Below are positions 9,019 to 17,891 of a stretch of 64,000 nt of DNA, in pieces. Every line of letters starts with the position of its first letter. Position 1 is the stretch's first letter. Position numbers and translations under genes: made by a program. The notes beneath the pieces are model-generated. The model was not told the DNA's origin and ran no database searches. It saw only the letters and a program-made list of their open reading frames with translations. The stretch comes from an uncultured Pseudomonadota bacterium (GTDB taxonomy: Bacteria; Pseudomonadota; Gammaproteobacteria; Steroidobacterales; Steroidobacteraceae): NCBI GenBank assembly GCA_903884235.1, contig CAISEB010000006.1, positions 1 through 64,000 of the forward strand. Reading direction: 5' to 3'.

Positions 9019-10476
9019 ATGAACAACACCCCTGCTGACGTCGGCCTCATCGGACTTGCCGTGATGGGCGAGAACCTCGCCCTCAACATGGAGAGCAAGG
9101 GGTTCAGCGTCGCGGTCTACAACCGCACCGCGAGCAAGACGGCGTCCTTCCTCAGCGGTCGCGCGGCGGGCAAGAGGTTCATCGGCAGCGATACGCTCGC
9201 GGGCTTCGCGGCCTCGCTGTCGAAGCCGCGGAAGATCGTCATGCTCGTGAAGGCGGGCAGCGCGGTCGACGAGCTGATCGACCAGCTCGTGCCGCACCTC
9301 GATCCGGGTGACATCCTGATCGATGGTGGCAACAGCCTCTATACCGACACGATCCGACGCACCCACAAGGTGGAGTCGCTCGGCTTCCTGTACGTCGGCT
9401 CCGGCGTGTCCGGCGGCGAGGAGGGTGCGCTCCTCGGGCCTTCGCTGATGCCCGGTGGCAGCGCTGCCGCGTGGCCGCACATCAAGCCGATCTTCCAGGC
9501 GATCTGCGCGCGCACGCCTGAGGGCGAGGCGTGCTGCGACTGGATGGGCGAGGACGGCGCCGGCCACTTCGTGAAGATGGTCCACAACGGCATCGAATAC
9601 GGCGACATGCAGCTGATCTGCGAGACGTACGACCTCATGAAGCGTGGGCTCGGTCTCTCGAACGATCGCATGCACGAGGTGTTCTCGGCCTGGAACAAGG
9701 GTCCGCTCGACAGCTACCTGATCGAGATCACGCGTGACATCCTCGCTTATCGCGCCGAGGACGGCAGTGCCGTCGTCGACGTGATCCTCGATGCCGCTGG
9801 CCAGAAGGGCACGGGCAAGTGGACGGTAGGCGCGGCGCTCGATGACGGCATGCCGCTGACGCTCATCGGCGAGGCGGTGTTCGCGCGCTGCCTGTCGGCC
9901 TTGAAGGACGAGCGCGCGGCCGCCGCGAAGGTGATCAGGCCGTCGCTGCCGGTATTCGCCGGGGATGTCGATGCCTTCGTCGAGGACCTGCGCCAGGCGC
10001 TCTACGCCTCGAAGATCATCAGCTACGCACAGGGATACCAGTTGCTGAAGGCCGCGGCCCGCACGCACCACTGGAACCTCAACTTCGGGGGCATCGCGCT
10101 GACCTGGCGCGGCGGTTGCATCATCCGCTCGGCCTTCCTCGGCGACATCAAGAAGGCGTTCGATCGCAATCCTGCGCTCGGCAACCTGCTGCTCGATCCG
10201 TTCTTCAGCAAGATCATCGAGACCCACCAGGCGGCATGGCGGCGCGTGATCGTAGGCGCCGTGCAGCTCGGCATCCCGGTGCCATGCCTGTCCTCCGCGC
10301 TCGCCTACCTCGACGGCTACCGCTCCGAGCGGCTGCCGGCCAACCTGCTGCAGGCGCAGCGCGACTACTTCGGTGCACACAACTACGAGCGGGTCGATCG
10401 GCCCCGCGGCGAGATGTTCCACACCAACTGGACCGGACGCGGCGGCACGACCACCTCGCAGGCCTACGGCGTCTGA
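9019..10476 (+). CDS. gnd: 6-phosphogluconate dehydrogenase, decarboxylating
   Basis: Converts 6-phosphogluconate to ribulose 5-phosphate, normally reducing NADP. The 485-residue length is that of the long (E. coli-type) family. Visible are the dinucleotide motif GLIGLAVMGENLAL, the NRT triplet after strand two that reads the NADP phosphate, the substrate segment YVGSGVSGGEEGA, the catalytic Lys region GHFVKMVHNGIEYGDMQ, and ITLTWRGGCIIRS-like C-terminal segment. It lies between cofC and cofD, an unusual position for gnd. Because FGD (38171-39175) makes 6-phosphogluconolactone, the two enzymes could work in sequence. Confidence 0.95.
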   Translation: MNNTPADVGLIGLAVMGENLALNMESKGFSVAVYNRTASKTASFLSGRAAGKRFIGSDTLAGFAASLSKPRKIVMLVKAGSAVDELIDQLVPHLDPGDILIDGGNSLYTDTIRRTHKVESLGFLYVGSGVSGGEEGALLGPSLMPGGSAAAWPHIKPIFQAICARTPEGEACCDWMGEDGAGHFVKMVHNGIEYGDMQLICETYDLMKRGLGLSNDRMHEVFSAWNKGPLDSYLIEITRDILAYRAEDGSAVVDVILDAAGQKGTGKWTVGAALDDGMPLTLIGEAVFARCLSALKDERAAAAKVIRPSLPVFAGDVDAFVEDLRQALYASKIISYAQGYQLLKAAARTHHWNLNFGGIALTWRGGCIIRSAFLGDIKKAFDRNPALGNLLLDPFFSKIIETHQAAWRRVIVGAVQLGIPVPCLSSALAYLDGYRSERLPANLLQAQRDYFGAHNYERVDRPRGEMFHTNWTGRGGTTTSQAYGV

Positions 10477-10482
10477 GTTCCG

Positions 10483-11418
10483 TCAGCGCCTGAGTTCGCG
10501 CGCGCGCTCGAGCACGAAGCTCGCGAGCCGCGTGCGATCGGCCAGCGTCTTCATCAGCGTCGCGGTCGCGAACGTGGTGACGGGCAGCGTCGCGGCTGCA
10601 TCACGATCGACATCGTCGACCACGAGCGCATCGATCAGCCCCGCGTAGTGTGCCGCGATGGCGGCGGGCGAGGACTCGATTCCGAGCTCGGCCATGATCT
10701 TCGCGGTGGGTCCCTTGACCGCGTTCGTCCCGATCAGCGGACTCACGGCAATCGCCGGCACGCGCCGTGCCACGAGCGCGGCACGCAGCGACGGGACCGC
10801 GAGCAGCGGATCGACGCTGAGGTACGGGTTCGACGGGCACAGCACGATCGCCTCGAGACCGGGGTCGGCGAACGCGGCCAGCACCTCGGGCGTGGCATGG
10901 GCGCGATCGGCCCCGTCGAATCGGATCGCGCGCAGCCTGGGTTCGCAGCGGCGGCGAACGAAGTACTCCTGGAAGGCGAGGTCGCCCGCATCGGTCGTGA
11001 CCCGCGTCGCGACCGGGTCGTCCGTCATCGGCAGGATCGCTGCACGGATGCCGAACCGGCTCGCGATACCGGCGATGACCGACGTGAGGCGCTCCCCGGC
11101 GCGCAGGCGCTGCGTGCGGTGCAGGTGCAGGGCCGTGTCGGCATCCCCGAGCCTGAACCACGTCTCGCCGCCGAGCGCTTCGGTCACGCGCATCATCGTC
11201 CAGGTCTCGTCGCGCCGACCCCAGCCCTGTTCGCGGTGCTCGAGATCGCCGAGCGTGTAGAGCGCCGTGTCGAGATCGGGACAGATCCGCAGGCCCAGGT
11301 GGTCGAAGTCATCGCCGGTGTTCACGGCGATCCGCAGTGCATCGGGCGGCAGCACCCGATACAGGCCGAGCGCGAGCTTTGCGCCGCCAACGCCACCGGA
11401 CAGGGCAAGCACACTCAT
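10483..11418 (-). CDS. cofD: 2-phospho-L-lactate transferase CofD (F420 pathway)
   Basis: Transfers the phosphoacid from the GDP/GMP-activated intermediate made by CofC to FO, giving F420-0 or its dehydro form. The 311-residue product has the diagnostic N-terminus LSGGVGGAKLALGLYRVLP, NTGDDFDHLGLRICPDLDT, the CPSNPYLSVDPLL segment and SPLIGTNAVKGPTAKIMAE. All are conserved CofD landmarks. It is convergent with gnd with only six bases between the stop codons and no visible terminator, so the cofC-gnd and cofD transcripts probably overlap at their 3' ends. Confidence 0.92.
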   Translation of the reverse strand: MSVLALSGGVGGAKLALGLYRVLPPDALRIAVNTGDDFDHLGLRICPDLDTALYTLGDLEHREQGWGRRDETWTMMRVTEALGGETWFRLGDADTALHLHRTQRLRAGERLTSVIAGIASRFGIRAAILPMTDDPVATRVTTDAGDLAFQEYFVRRRCEPRLRAIRFDGADRAHATPEVLAAFADPGLEAIVLCPSNPYLSVDPLLAVPSLRAALVARRVPAIAVSPLIGTNAVKGPTAKIMAELGIESSPAAIAAHYAGLIDALVVDDVDRDAAATLPVTTFATATLMKTLADRTRLASFVLERARELRR

Positions 11419-11764
11419 GGGCGAATCAGGACTCCTGGGCGGGGTTCGGACGGGACGGGCATCGGGGGCCGGGAGTGTCCGCTGGATCCGCGCTCGCGTT
11501 CAAGCGAATCCGGTCCGGCAACTCGTGCGCCTGGACGGGCCGTACGCCGGGATTCTCGCAATTTAAAATCAGTCATGTCGGTTTCTTTTGGCGGGTGGCG
11601 CTCTATATACTGGTCGCACAACGCCCCGGCGGTCGCTGCCGGAGTCGCAATGCAGCGTGGCATCGTTCCGCTACCGGGGGTCGCCGGCCGGGTCGACAGC
11701 CGTGCGCGAGTGCGTGCAGGTCCGGGTCCGAGTCCGGGATGCCGCCACCGTCGAGGGGGAATGC
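11419..11764. promoter_or_regulatory. Divergent intergenic region, cofD and hydratase operon promoters
   Basis: This 346-base gap separates cofD (minus) from the MaoC/thiolase operon (plus). An AT-richer patch around 11560-11605 includes CTCTATATACTGG, which has a good -10-like TATACT; the matching -35 is weak (TTTCTT about 18 bases upstream). No dyad like the one at 8130 or 30363 is present. The assignment as promoter is by position and base composition only. Confidence 0.35.
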
Positions 11765-12220
11765 GTGAGTAGCGTCGTTGATCCAGGATTGCTGTCGCTG
11801 ATCGGCAAGGCAGCCGCGCCGCAGACCCAGCTCGTCACCCGTCGGGACATCCGCAAGTATTCGGTCGCGACCGCCCAGCGACAGCGCAAGTACCTCGATG
11901 GCGACGAAGCACCGCCGATGTTCCACGTGGCCCTGTTCTGGCCCGTGCTGCCCCTCGATGAGCTCAGCGCGAACGGCGTTGCGATCGATCCGATGTTTCC
12001 CGACATCCCGGGTCGTCGACCGATGGCTGGCGGCCTCAAGATCGACTTCCACCGCCCGCTGAAGCCCGGTGACGAGCTGACCGCGACGCGTATGTTGACC
12101 AACATCTACTCGAAGCAGGGCTCGAACGGATCGCTCATCTTTGTCGAGGTCACGATGACCGTCATCGATTCGGCGGGCGAGATCGTGCTGACCGAGAAGA
12201 CCACGCGGATCATGAAATGA
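11765..12220 (+). CDS. MaoC-type hot-dog protein, FAS1-like dehydratase N-domain
   Basis: A 151-residue protein of the N-terminal MaoC/FAS1-like dehydratase domain family (PPMFHVALFWPV, GLKIDFHRPLKPGDELTA, TMTVIDSAGEIVLTEK). In steroid side-chain degradation such a subunit (ChsH1/ChsH2 type) pairs with a second MaoC half to hydrate an enoyl-CoA. The start is a GTG at 11765 preceded by GAGGGGGA; the longer in-frame extension to 11588 lacks coding character. The next gene starts inside its stop codon (ATGA overlap), supporting a heteromeric hydratase. Confidence 0.75.
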   Translation: MSSVVDPGLLSLIGKAAAPQTQLVTRRDIRKYSVATAQRQRKYLDGDEAPPMFHVALFWPVLPLDELSANGVAIDPMFPDIPGRRPMAGGLKIDFHRPLKPGDELTATRMLTNIYSKQGSNGSLIFVEVTMTVIDSAGEIVLTEKTTRIMK

Positions 12221-12642
12221 GTGCGGTTCCAGATCTGAAGCTGCTCGTCCCGGGACAAGCACTTCCGGTGCGCACGTTCCAGTGCGAGCCGGTGCAGTTG
12301 TTCCTGTACAACGCGGCGCTGTGGAATGCCGACCGGATCCATTTCGATCATCCGCACACGACGCTGACCGAAGGCTATCCGGCACTGGTCATGGCCGGCC
12401 CTCTGCTCGGCGACTGGCTCGCGCAGGCGGCGAACGAGTGGGCGGGGGATGCAGGGTTCTTGCGTTCCATCGAATATTCCAACCGTCGCGCCTGCTACGT
12501 TGGTGATGTGCTGCGCAGCGTCGGTCAGGTGAGGTCCGTCGATACCGAGTCTGGCGATGTCGTGCTCGAGCTCGCGATCGTCAATCAGCGGGACGAGGTC
12601 GCACTCCCGGGTACGGCCGTCGTTCGCCTGGCGAGGGCCTGA
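12217..12642 (+). CDS. MaoC-like enoyl-CoA hydratase subunit
   Basis: A 141-residue hot-dog-fold protein. The segment NADRIHFDHPHTT...EGYPALVMAGPLLGDWL is the hydratase-2 type motif, with Asp/His in the position of the catalytic pair. Alone it is the catalytic half; the preceding gene supplies the other hot-dog domain, as in two-chain MaoC hydratases. The start overlaps the upstream stop (ATGA), and the downstream thiolase starts two bases after its stop. A likely step is hydration of an unsaturated side-chain acyl-CoA before retro-aldol cleavage by the next two gene products. Confidence 0.8.
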   Translation: MSAVPDLKLLVPGQALPVRTFQCEPVQLFLYNAALWNADRIHFDHPHTTLTEGYPALVMAGPLLGDWLAQAANEWAGDAGFLRSIEYSNRRACYVGDVLRSVGQVRSVDTESGDVVLELAIVNQRDEVALPGTAVVRLARA

Positions 12643-12644
12643 CC

Positions 12645-13820
12645 GTGCCGAGGACACTTCGCGGCAGGACGGCGATTGTCGGCGCGGCTGACACCGACGT
12701 CGGCGTCATCAAGACCATGGGCGCGACGCAGCTGTGCATCGAGGCCATCATCCGTGCGCTCGCGGACGCAGGAATCACCAAGGACGAGATCGACGGACTC
12801 GTCACTTGCAACTCCATGGCCGAGCCGTACCTGTATCACGCGGAAACGGTCGCCGAGTACTTGCAGATCTTCCCGAAATACTGCGTCAGCGTGGGCGCCG
12901 GAGGCGGCACCACGTTCACCGCGCTGCATCAGGCGGCATCCGCGATCGAGAGCGGCATCTGCAACACGGTCGTGATCGCGATGGCCGACAGTCTGCGATC
13001 CGGCATGACCCGCGAGAAAGCGCTCGCGATGCAGTCTTCGACCGGCCATCCGCAGTTCGAGCGACCCTACGGACTCCCCGTGCCGGCCTACTACGCGCTG
13101 ATCGCGCAGGCCCACATGCATGAGTACGGCACGACGCCGGAACACCTGGCGGCGGTCGCAGTCGCGACGCGCCAGCACGCGATGCGCAACCCCAACGCGC
13201 AGATGCGTACGCCGATCACGGTCGACGACGTGCTCTCCAGCAGGATGATCGCGGATCCGTTGCACCTGCTCGACTGCTCGCTGGTCTCCGATGGCGGCGC
13301 CGCCGTCGTGCTCACGTCCCGTGAACGCGCACGGGATTTCCGTCGCCGACCCGTCTTCCTGCTCGGTGTCGGCGAGGGTCATGGACACGAGCACATCAGT
13401 GCCGCGCGCAGTCTGACGACGTCCGCCGCAGTCGAAGCTGGCCAGCGCGCATACGCCATGGCGGGCGTCGGCCCGAAGGACATGGACTTCGCGCAGCTCT
13501 ACGACTGCTTTACGCCGGTCGTCCTGATCGAACTCGAGGATCTCGGCTTCTGTGCTAAAGGGGAAGCGGGACCGTTCGTGGCGGCCGGCCACACGGCACC
13601 AGGTGGCTCGTTCCCGGTCAATACGCATGGCGGCCTGCTCTCGCACACGCATCCGGGCAATCCGGGTTCGATGTTCGCGCTGACCGAAACCGTCCTGCAG
13701 CTGCGCGGTGACGCCGGAGAGCGCCAGCTCGACAAGGCGGGCCTTGCGCTCGTGCACGCGCAGGGCGGGATCATGTCGAGCCACTGCTCGATCATCCTCG
13801 GGCGCGAGGACGCCGCATGA
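12645..13820 (+). CDS. Thiolase-fold lipid-transfer protein, Ltp2/SCP-x-like
   Basis: A 391-residue thiolase-superfamily protein of the non-decarboxylating lipid-transfer type (RTAIVGAADTDVG at the start, SDGGAAVVLTSRERA, FAQLYDCFTPVVLIELEDLGF, NTHGGLLSHTHPG, HAQGGIMSSHCSIILG). These lack the usual catalytic Cys of degradative thiolases and, with a DUF35 partner, act as aldolases that release a short acyl-CoA from 17-hydroxy-steroid-CoA-like substrates. The start is a GTG at 12645. The DUF35 gene that follows overlaps the stop by four bases, which fits the known two-protein complex. The substrate here is inferred, not shown. Confidence 0.82.
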   Translation: MPRTLRGRTAIVGAADTDVGVIKTMGATQLCIEAIIRALADAGITKDEIDGLVTCNSMAEPYLYHAETVAEYLQIFPKYCVSVGAGGGTTFTALHQAASAIESGICNTVVIAMADSLRSGMTREKALAMQSSTGHPQFERPYGLPVPAYYALIAQAHMHEYGTTPEHLAAVAVATRQHAMRNPNAQMRTPITVDDVLSSRMIADPLHLLDCSLVSDGGAAVVLTSRERARDFRRRPVFLLGVGEGHGHEHISAARSLTTSAAVEAGQRAYAMAGVGPKDMDFAQLYDCFTPVVLIELEDLGFCAKGEAGPFVAAGHTAPGGSFPVNTHGGLLSHTHPGNPGSMFALTETVLQLRGDAGERQLDKAGLALVHAQGGIMSSHCSIILGREDAA

Positions 13821-14230
13821 CGGACATCCTCGCGAAGCCAGTTCCGGTCGCCTCGCCGGAGACGGCGGAATACTGGTCTGGCGCGAAGCGCCACGAGCTC
13901 CTGATCCAGCACTGCAGCTCTTGCGGGCATCACCAGTTCTATCCGCGCGTGCTCTGCACGGCATGTTCGGGTCGCATGCTGACCTGGGTCCGGGCGAGCG
14001 GCCGCGGCACGATCAGAAGCTACACGGTCGTCCGCCGCCCGGTGTCGGAGGCGTACGCACCGGACGTGCCCTACGTGGTCGCGCTGGTCGCACTCGCCGA
14101 GGGCCCCTCGATGATGAGCCGCATCGTCGCCATCGACCCGGAGGCGGTGAGGATTGGGCTGGCGGTGGAAGTGACGTTCCAGGATTGGACGGACGCGGTG
14201 TCGGTGCCGGTGTTCCGTGCGGCCGGCTGA
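13817..14230 (+). CDS. DUF35 zinc-ribbon/OB-fold protein, partner of the thiolase
   Basis: A 137-residue protein with a rubredoxin-like zinc ribbon (CSSCGHHQFYPRVLCTACSG, four Cys) followed by an OB-fold (GRGTIRSYTVVRRP...PYVVALVALAEGPSMMSRI). The fold is known to stabilise and complete the active site of lipid-transfer thiolases in aldolase complexes and to support acyl-CoA binding. The gene overlaps the thiolase stop codon (ATGA). It is the last gene of the four-gene operon that starts at 11765. Confidence 0.85.
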   Translation: MTDILAKPVPVASPETAEYWSGAKRHELLIQHCSSCGHHQFYPRVLCTACSGRMLTWVRASGRGTIRSYTVVRRPVSEAYAPDVPYVVALVALAEGPSMMSRIVAIDPEAVRIGLAVEVTFQDWTDAVSVPVFRAAG

Positions 14231-14399
14231 CGGCAATCGCGCGGCGCTGCAGCATTCGGCGGGGCCGGTGTTGCGGGCACGCGACGATCTTCGTCGTTCG
14301 TGTTGCAGTGCACTCGCCCGGGAACCGGCAATTGCGGGCATTCCCCAGCGATCAAGCGGTCGAACCCGTTTTTCCGAGGAATAAAAAAAACCGTCAGGC

Positions 14400-14429
14400 T
14401 TGTCTAAATTCGCTGACCGGGGGTAGGAT
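14400..14429 (+). promoter_or_regulatory. Putative sigma-70-type promoter of the TonB receptor gene
   Basis: TTGTCT at 14400-14405 and TAGGAT at 14424-14429 are separated by 18 bases, about 95 bases before the ATG of the receptor gene. The surrounding 14231-14523 gap holds no coding frame; an A-run (AATAAAAAAAACC) lies just upstream. Recognition is by eye only. Confidence 0.35.
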
Positions 14430-14523
14430 CGGCAGCAAGGTGGATCGGAGTGGCATGAAGCCCACGATCGCTTGGACGATTTAAGAACGAAATTCAGATC
14501 AACGTTTGGAAGGGGGGTTCTGC

Positions 14524-16968
14524 ATGTCGAAGCAGTACGATTCAATGATTCTGCGTGCCGCGGTGGCGATGGCGCTGGTCGCCGGCGCCTCGGGCAGTGC
14601 GCTCGCTCAGCAAGTCGCCGCGGCCAATTCCGGTGGCCTCGAAGAGGTCATCGTCAGCGCGACCCGTCGCGAGTCCAACCTGCAGTCGACGCCGATCGCC
14701 GTGTCGGCGGTGGACCAGGTCCTCATCAAGCAGGTCTCGCCCGAGAACATCGGCGACCTCGCGGCCTACGTGCCGAACTTCTCCGCTGCGAAGGTCAACG
14801 GCTTCAATGCCGCGTCGTTCGCGATGCGCGGCGTCGGCCAGACCGACATCATCGTCTACAACGAAGCGCCGGTCGGTGTCATCGTCGACGACTTCGTGAT
14901 GCCGAACGTCCAGACGCAGCTGCTCGACGCGTTCGACGTGCAGCAGATCGAAGTGCTGCGCGGCCCGCAGGGCACGCTGTTCGGCAAGAACACCACGGGC
15001 GGCGCCGTCGTGGTCCACACGAAGCAGGCGGAGCTGAACACCTGGAGCGCGGAAGCGAACATCCAGGCCGGCTCGCCCGACCTCAACCTTCGCGACTTCC
15101 AGGCGGCGATCAACGTTCCGCTGGTGACCGACCGGCTGGCGCTGCGCGTCGTCGCCTCGAAGGAGACAGTGACCGGCTACATGCGCAACTCGACGACCTC
15201 GAGCTACGTGACGCCGTACGCCGCGACGACCGGCACGTTCGTCGGCGACGGCTCCCGGGTCGGCGGCACCGATGCGCTCGCCGCGCGTGCCAAGCTGACC
15301 TGGCAGATCGCCGACAACCTCACCGCGCACCTGCAGTACGAGCAGGTCCACGACCGTTCGGACACGCCGGCTGCGGTCAACACCTCGCCCGCCGGCACCG
15401 TGTTCTCGGCGCTCGGCCTGACCGGCAATTGCCAGGGCGATCCGCTGAACTGCGGCGGCATCGACAATCGCAACGGCTTCCTGATCGACATGCCGCGTGG
15501 CCATCACGTCGATTCGGACGGCACGTACCTCAACATCGATTGGAAGCTGGCCCCCGGCACGCTCACGATCGATGGTGGCTACCGTGCCCAGGACTCGAGC
15601 CTGCCGTCCGACTACACGGGTACCGTGGGTCCGTTGTCGGTGTTCGATGCGAACCGCTCGGATGCGCGCAAGACGTACCAGGCTGAAGCGCGCTTCGCTT
15701 CCAAGGACATCGGGATCTTCAATTACGTCGTCGGCGCCTTCTACCAGCACGACAACACGAAGTTCTGCGTCGCGCAGGTCCTTGGCATCTACGACCAGTT
15801 CTTCGACAACACGACGAACACGCTCGGCCTGACGCCTGGCGGTTGGAACAACAACCCGCAGGTCATGTGCAGCGCCCAGGAGTCGAAGTCGACCGCCGCG
15901 TACGCTGAATTCAACATCAAGCCCACCGACAAGCTCACGTTCACCGTGGGCGGTCGCTACACGAAAGACGACAAGAGCTTCGTGGCGCGCAACCAGATGT
16001 TCGTCCAGGAACTCGGCACGACGGGCGCGTTCGACCCGACGTTCACCTGGGACAAGCTGCCGGGCGGCCTGATGGGCGCGGCGGACTTCACCAAGTACTC
16101 CTACGGAGTGGTGCGGGATTCGCATAGCTGGTCGAGCCCGACGTACCGCTTCATGGCGTCGTACCAGTTCAATACGGACCTGTTCGGGTACCTCAGCTTC
16201 TCGCACGGCTACAAGGCAGGTGGCTACAACGACCAGGTCGGTACCGGCGGCCTGCCGATCACCGCGGCCGAGCTCGCGCCGACCAACCCGGAGAAGGCTG
16301 ATTCCATCGAACTTGGCATCAAGGCCGAGCTCATGGACCGCCGGATCCGCATCAACGAGGCGGTGTTCCACGTCAAGTACAAGGACGCGATCCGCCAGGT
16401 CGTTGCGCCGATCACGAACTCCGCCGGCCAGCCCGCCGAGGAGACGCTGTTCCGCAACGCAGCGGGCATGACGGTGTACGGCATCGAGAACGAGATCACG
16501 GCGAAGCTCAGCGAGCACCTGACGCTGCGCCTGCCGGCGTCGTACCAGCATTGCAAGTACGATGAGTTCGTCAGCATCGGGGCGACGTTCGACCTCACGA
16601 CGATCCCGGTGTCGCGTTGCCCCGAGTACACCGCGACGGTGGCGCTCGCGTGGAACCAACCGGCCGGCGAGGGCAGCGTGACAGTCGAGGGCTCGGCGAA
16701 CTACCAGAGCCGGAACCTCGACACGTTCTCGATCGCCAACCAGGCGCCATGGGCGCAGACGTTCCTCGATGCGCGCACGCTCATCGACGCGTCGGTGACC
16801 TATCACGCGGCGAGCGACTCGTGGTACTTCAAGGCCCTCGGGCGGAACCTCTCCGACAAGCGCTACGTGGCATCGTCGCAGAACGTCGATCCGCTGTGGA
16901 TCTGGACGCTGTACGGCGCGCCGCGCTACTTCGGCCTCGAGTACGGCGTGAAGTTCGGCAAGCACTGA
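14524..16968 (+). CDS. TonB-dependent outer-membrane receptor
   Basis: An 814-residue receptor that imports a substrate across the outer membrane using TonB energy. It has a signal peptide (AVAMALVAGASGSALAQ), a TonB-box-like start of the mature part (LEEVIVSATRRESNLQSTP), a plug domain with VLRGPQGTLFGKNTTGG near residue 145, and a beta-barrel ending in LEYGVKFGKH. It resembles the large receptor class of sphingomonads and steroid or terpenoid degraders. The start is the ATG at 14524, because AAGGGGGG precedes it; the in-frame TTG at 14506 overlaps that site. Neighbouring acyl-CoA genes suggest an organic substrate and not iron, but this is inference. Confidence 0.92.
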   Translation: MSKQYDSMILRAAVAMALVAGASGSALAQQVAAANSGGLEEVIVSATRRESNLQSTPIAVSAVDQVLIKQVSPENIGDLAAYVPNFSAAKVNGFNAASFAMRGVGQTDIIVYNEAPVGVIVDDFVMPNVQTQLLDAFDVQQIEVLRGPQGTLFGKNTTGGAVVVHTKQAELNTWSAEANIQAGSPDLNLRDFQAAINVPLVTDRLALRVVASKETVTGYMRNSTTSSYVTPYAATTGTFVGDGSRVGGTDALAARAKLTWQIADNLTAHLQYEQVHDRSDTPAAVNTSPAGTVFSALGLTGNCQGDPLNCGGIDNRNGFLIDMPRGHHVDSDGTYLNIDWKLAPGTLTIDGGYRAQDSSLPSDYTGTVGPLSVFDANRSDARKTYQAEARFASKDIGIFNYVVGAFYQHDNTKFCVAQVLGIYDQFFDNTTNTLGLTPGGWNNNPQVMCSAQESKSTAAYAEFNIKPTDKLTFTVGGRYTKDDKSFVARNQMFVQELGTTGAFDPTFTWDKLPGGLMGAADFTKYSYGVVRDSHSWSSPTYRFMASYQFNTDLFGYLSFSHGYKAGGYNDQVGTGGLPITAAELAPTNPEKADSIELGIKAELMDRRIRINEAVFHVKYKDAIRQVVAPITNSAGQPAEETLFRNAAGMTVYGIENEITAKLSEHLTLRLPASYQHCKYDEFVSIGATFDLTTIPVSRCPEYTATVALAWNQPAGEGSVTVEGSANYQSRNLDTFSIANQAPWAQTFLDARTLIDASVTYHAASDSWYFKALGRNLSDKRYVASSQNVDPLWIWTLYGAPRYFGLEYGVKFGKH

Positions 16969-16990
16969 TCGCAGCCCGTCAGGCTGATCG

Positions 16991-17021
16991 AAGGGCCGGC
17001 GAAAGCCGGCCTTTCCTTTTT
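16991..17021. terminator. Rho-independent terminator
   Basis: GGCCGGC, a GAAA loop and GCCGGCC form the core of a ten-pair stem, flanked by AAG/TTT and followed by CCTTTTT. It lies 22 bases after the receptor stop and before the convergent TetR gene, so it ends the receptor transcript and may slow the opposite one. Confidence 0.85.
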
Positions 17022-17055
17022 GGGCGCCTGGAATGGAGCTGCGCCGGCGCCGCCG

Positions 17056-17688
17056 TCAGGCGTCGCGCAGCTCGTGCAGCTTGTCCGCGAGGTAGCGGAG
17101 GACTCTGCGGTCGCGGTCGCCGCCACGGTGCGTGAGCGAGCTGATCGCGAGGCCCTCCATCACGTATCGCGACAGGTCGAGCGCGATGTCGAACTGCTCA
17201 TCCCGGCCCTGCCACTCCGGAAACACTTCCTTCGCGGTCTGGTACCACTCGCGTTCGAAGGCCTCCGCCGTCGGCTTCAGGATCCCGGCGAGCTCCGGGT
17301 CCGTGCGGGCGGCCACCGAGAGCTCGAGGAACGCGACGAACAGCGGGTGGCGAACGTGGTCGAAGAACGCGTCCACGCCGAGCAGGACGCGATCCTGCCC
17401 GCCTTCGGAGGAGCGTGTCATCGCCTTGCGGAACGCCTTCAGGCGCTTCTTGTGAAGGTGCTCGACGGCACCGCGTACGATGTCCAGCTTCGAGGGGAAG
17501 TGGTGAAGCATCGCGCCGCGCGACAGGCCGGCCTTCTGCGCGATCGCGGTCGTCGTCGTCCCTCGGTATCCGTACTCGACGATGCAGGAGATCGCACTGT
17601 CGAGGATTGCATTGCGGGTCGCGGCGCTCTTCTGCGCCTGCCAGCCCAGCTCTGCCACAGCGCTGTCGAGATTGTCCTGGTCCGGCAT
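17056..17688 (-). CDS. TetR-family regulator
   Basis: A 210-residue repressor with an N-terminal helix-turn-helix (TTTAIAQKAGLSRGAMLHHFPSK, about residues 40-62) and a C-terminal ligand domain. The ATG at 17688 was preferred over the longer frame to 17805 because AAGGGCGAG precedes it and the extension has no family counterpart. It is divergent from the SDR gene at 17892; the 200-base gap includes TCAAACGATATTGA (17772-17785), a small dyad whose centre resembles the 8130 site, and may carry its operator. Confidence 0.8.
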   Translation of the reverse strand: MPDQDNLDSAVAELGWQAQKSAATRNAILDSAISCIVEYGYRGTTTTAIAQKAGLSRGAMLHHFPSKLDIVRGAVEHLHKKRLKAFRKAMTRSSEGGQDRVLLGVDAFFDHVRHPLFVAFLELSVAARTDPELAGILKPTAEAFEREWYQTAKEVFPEWQGRDEQFDIALDLSRYVMEGLAISSLTHRGGDRDRRVLRYLADKLHELRDA

Positions 17689-17771
17689 TCGTCTCGCCCT
17701 TCGGCCGGCGCGCATGGATGCTGCAGTGCGGCGCGCTGGAAAGTAAATCAGCGAACCAGAATGTTGTCGCT

Positions 17772-17842
17772 GCCTGTAAAAGTCAAACGATATTGAAACC
17801 GACAACTCTGACTGTTAGTTTGAGGTTCTGTGCCGACCGCTA
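17772..17842 (+). promoter_or_regulatory. Divergent promoter/operator region of the SDR gene
   Basis: TCAAACGATATTGA at 17772-17785 is a short dyad (TCAA, six-base centre, TTGA). Downstream, TTTGAG followed after 16 bases by TAGAGT near 17837-17842 would make a plausible promoter for the SDR gene. Both calls rest on inspection only. Confidence 0.35.
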
Positions 17843-17891
17843 GAGTTCGGCCATGTCGTCCAATCTGATTTGTTCATCGAGGGGGCTTCGC

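Noticed and set aside
7876-10422. An 848-codon minus-strand open frame across cofC and gnd.
   Set aside because: It runs antisense to two recognised genes, has no start signal, and its composition is that of a mirror frame.
14542-16965. An 807-codon minus-strand frame opposite the TonB receptor.
   Set aside because: Composition artefact; the plus strand has signal peptide, plug and barrel.
17772-17785. A third copy of the 8130/30363 operator near the TetR gene at 17056.
   Set aside because: Only the centre ACGATATT is shared; the arms differ and the neighbouring TetR has an unrelated recognition helix.
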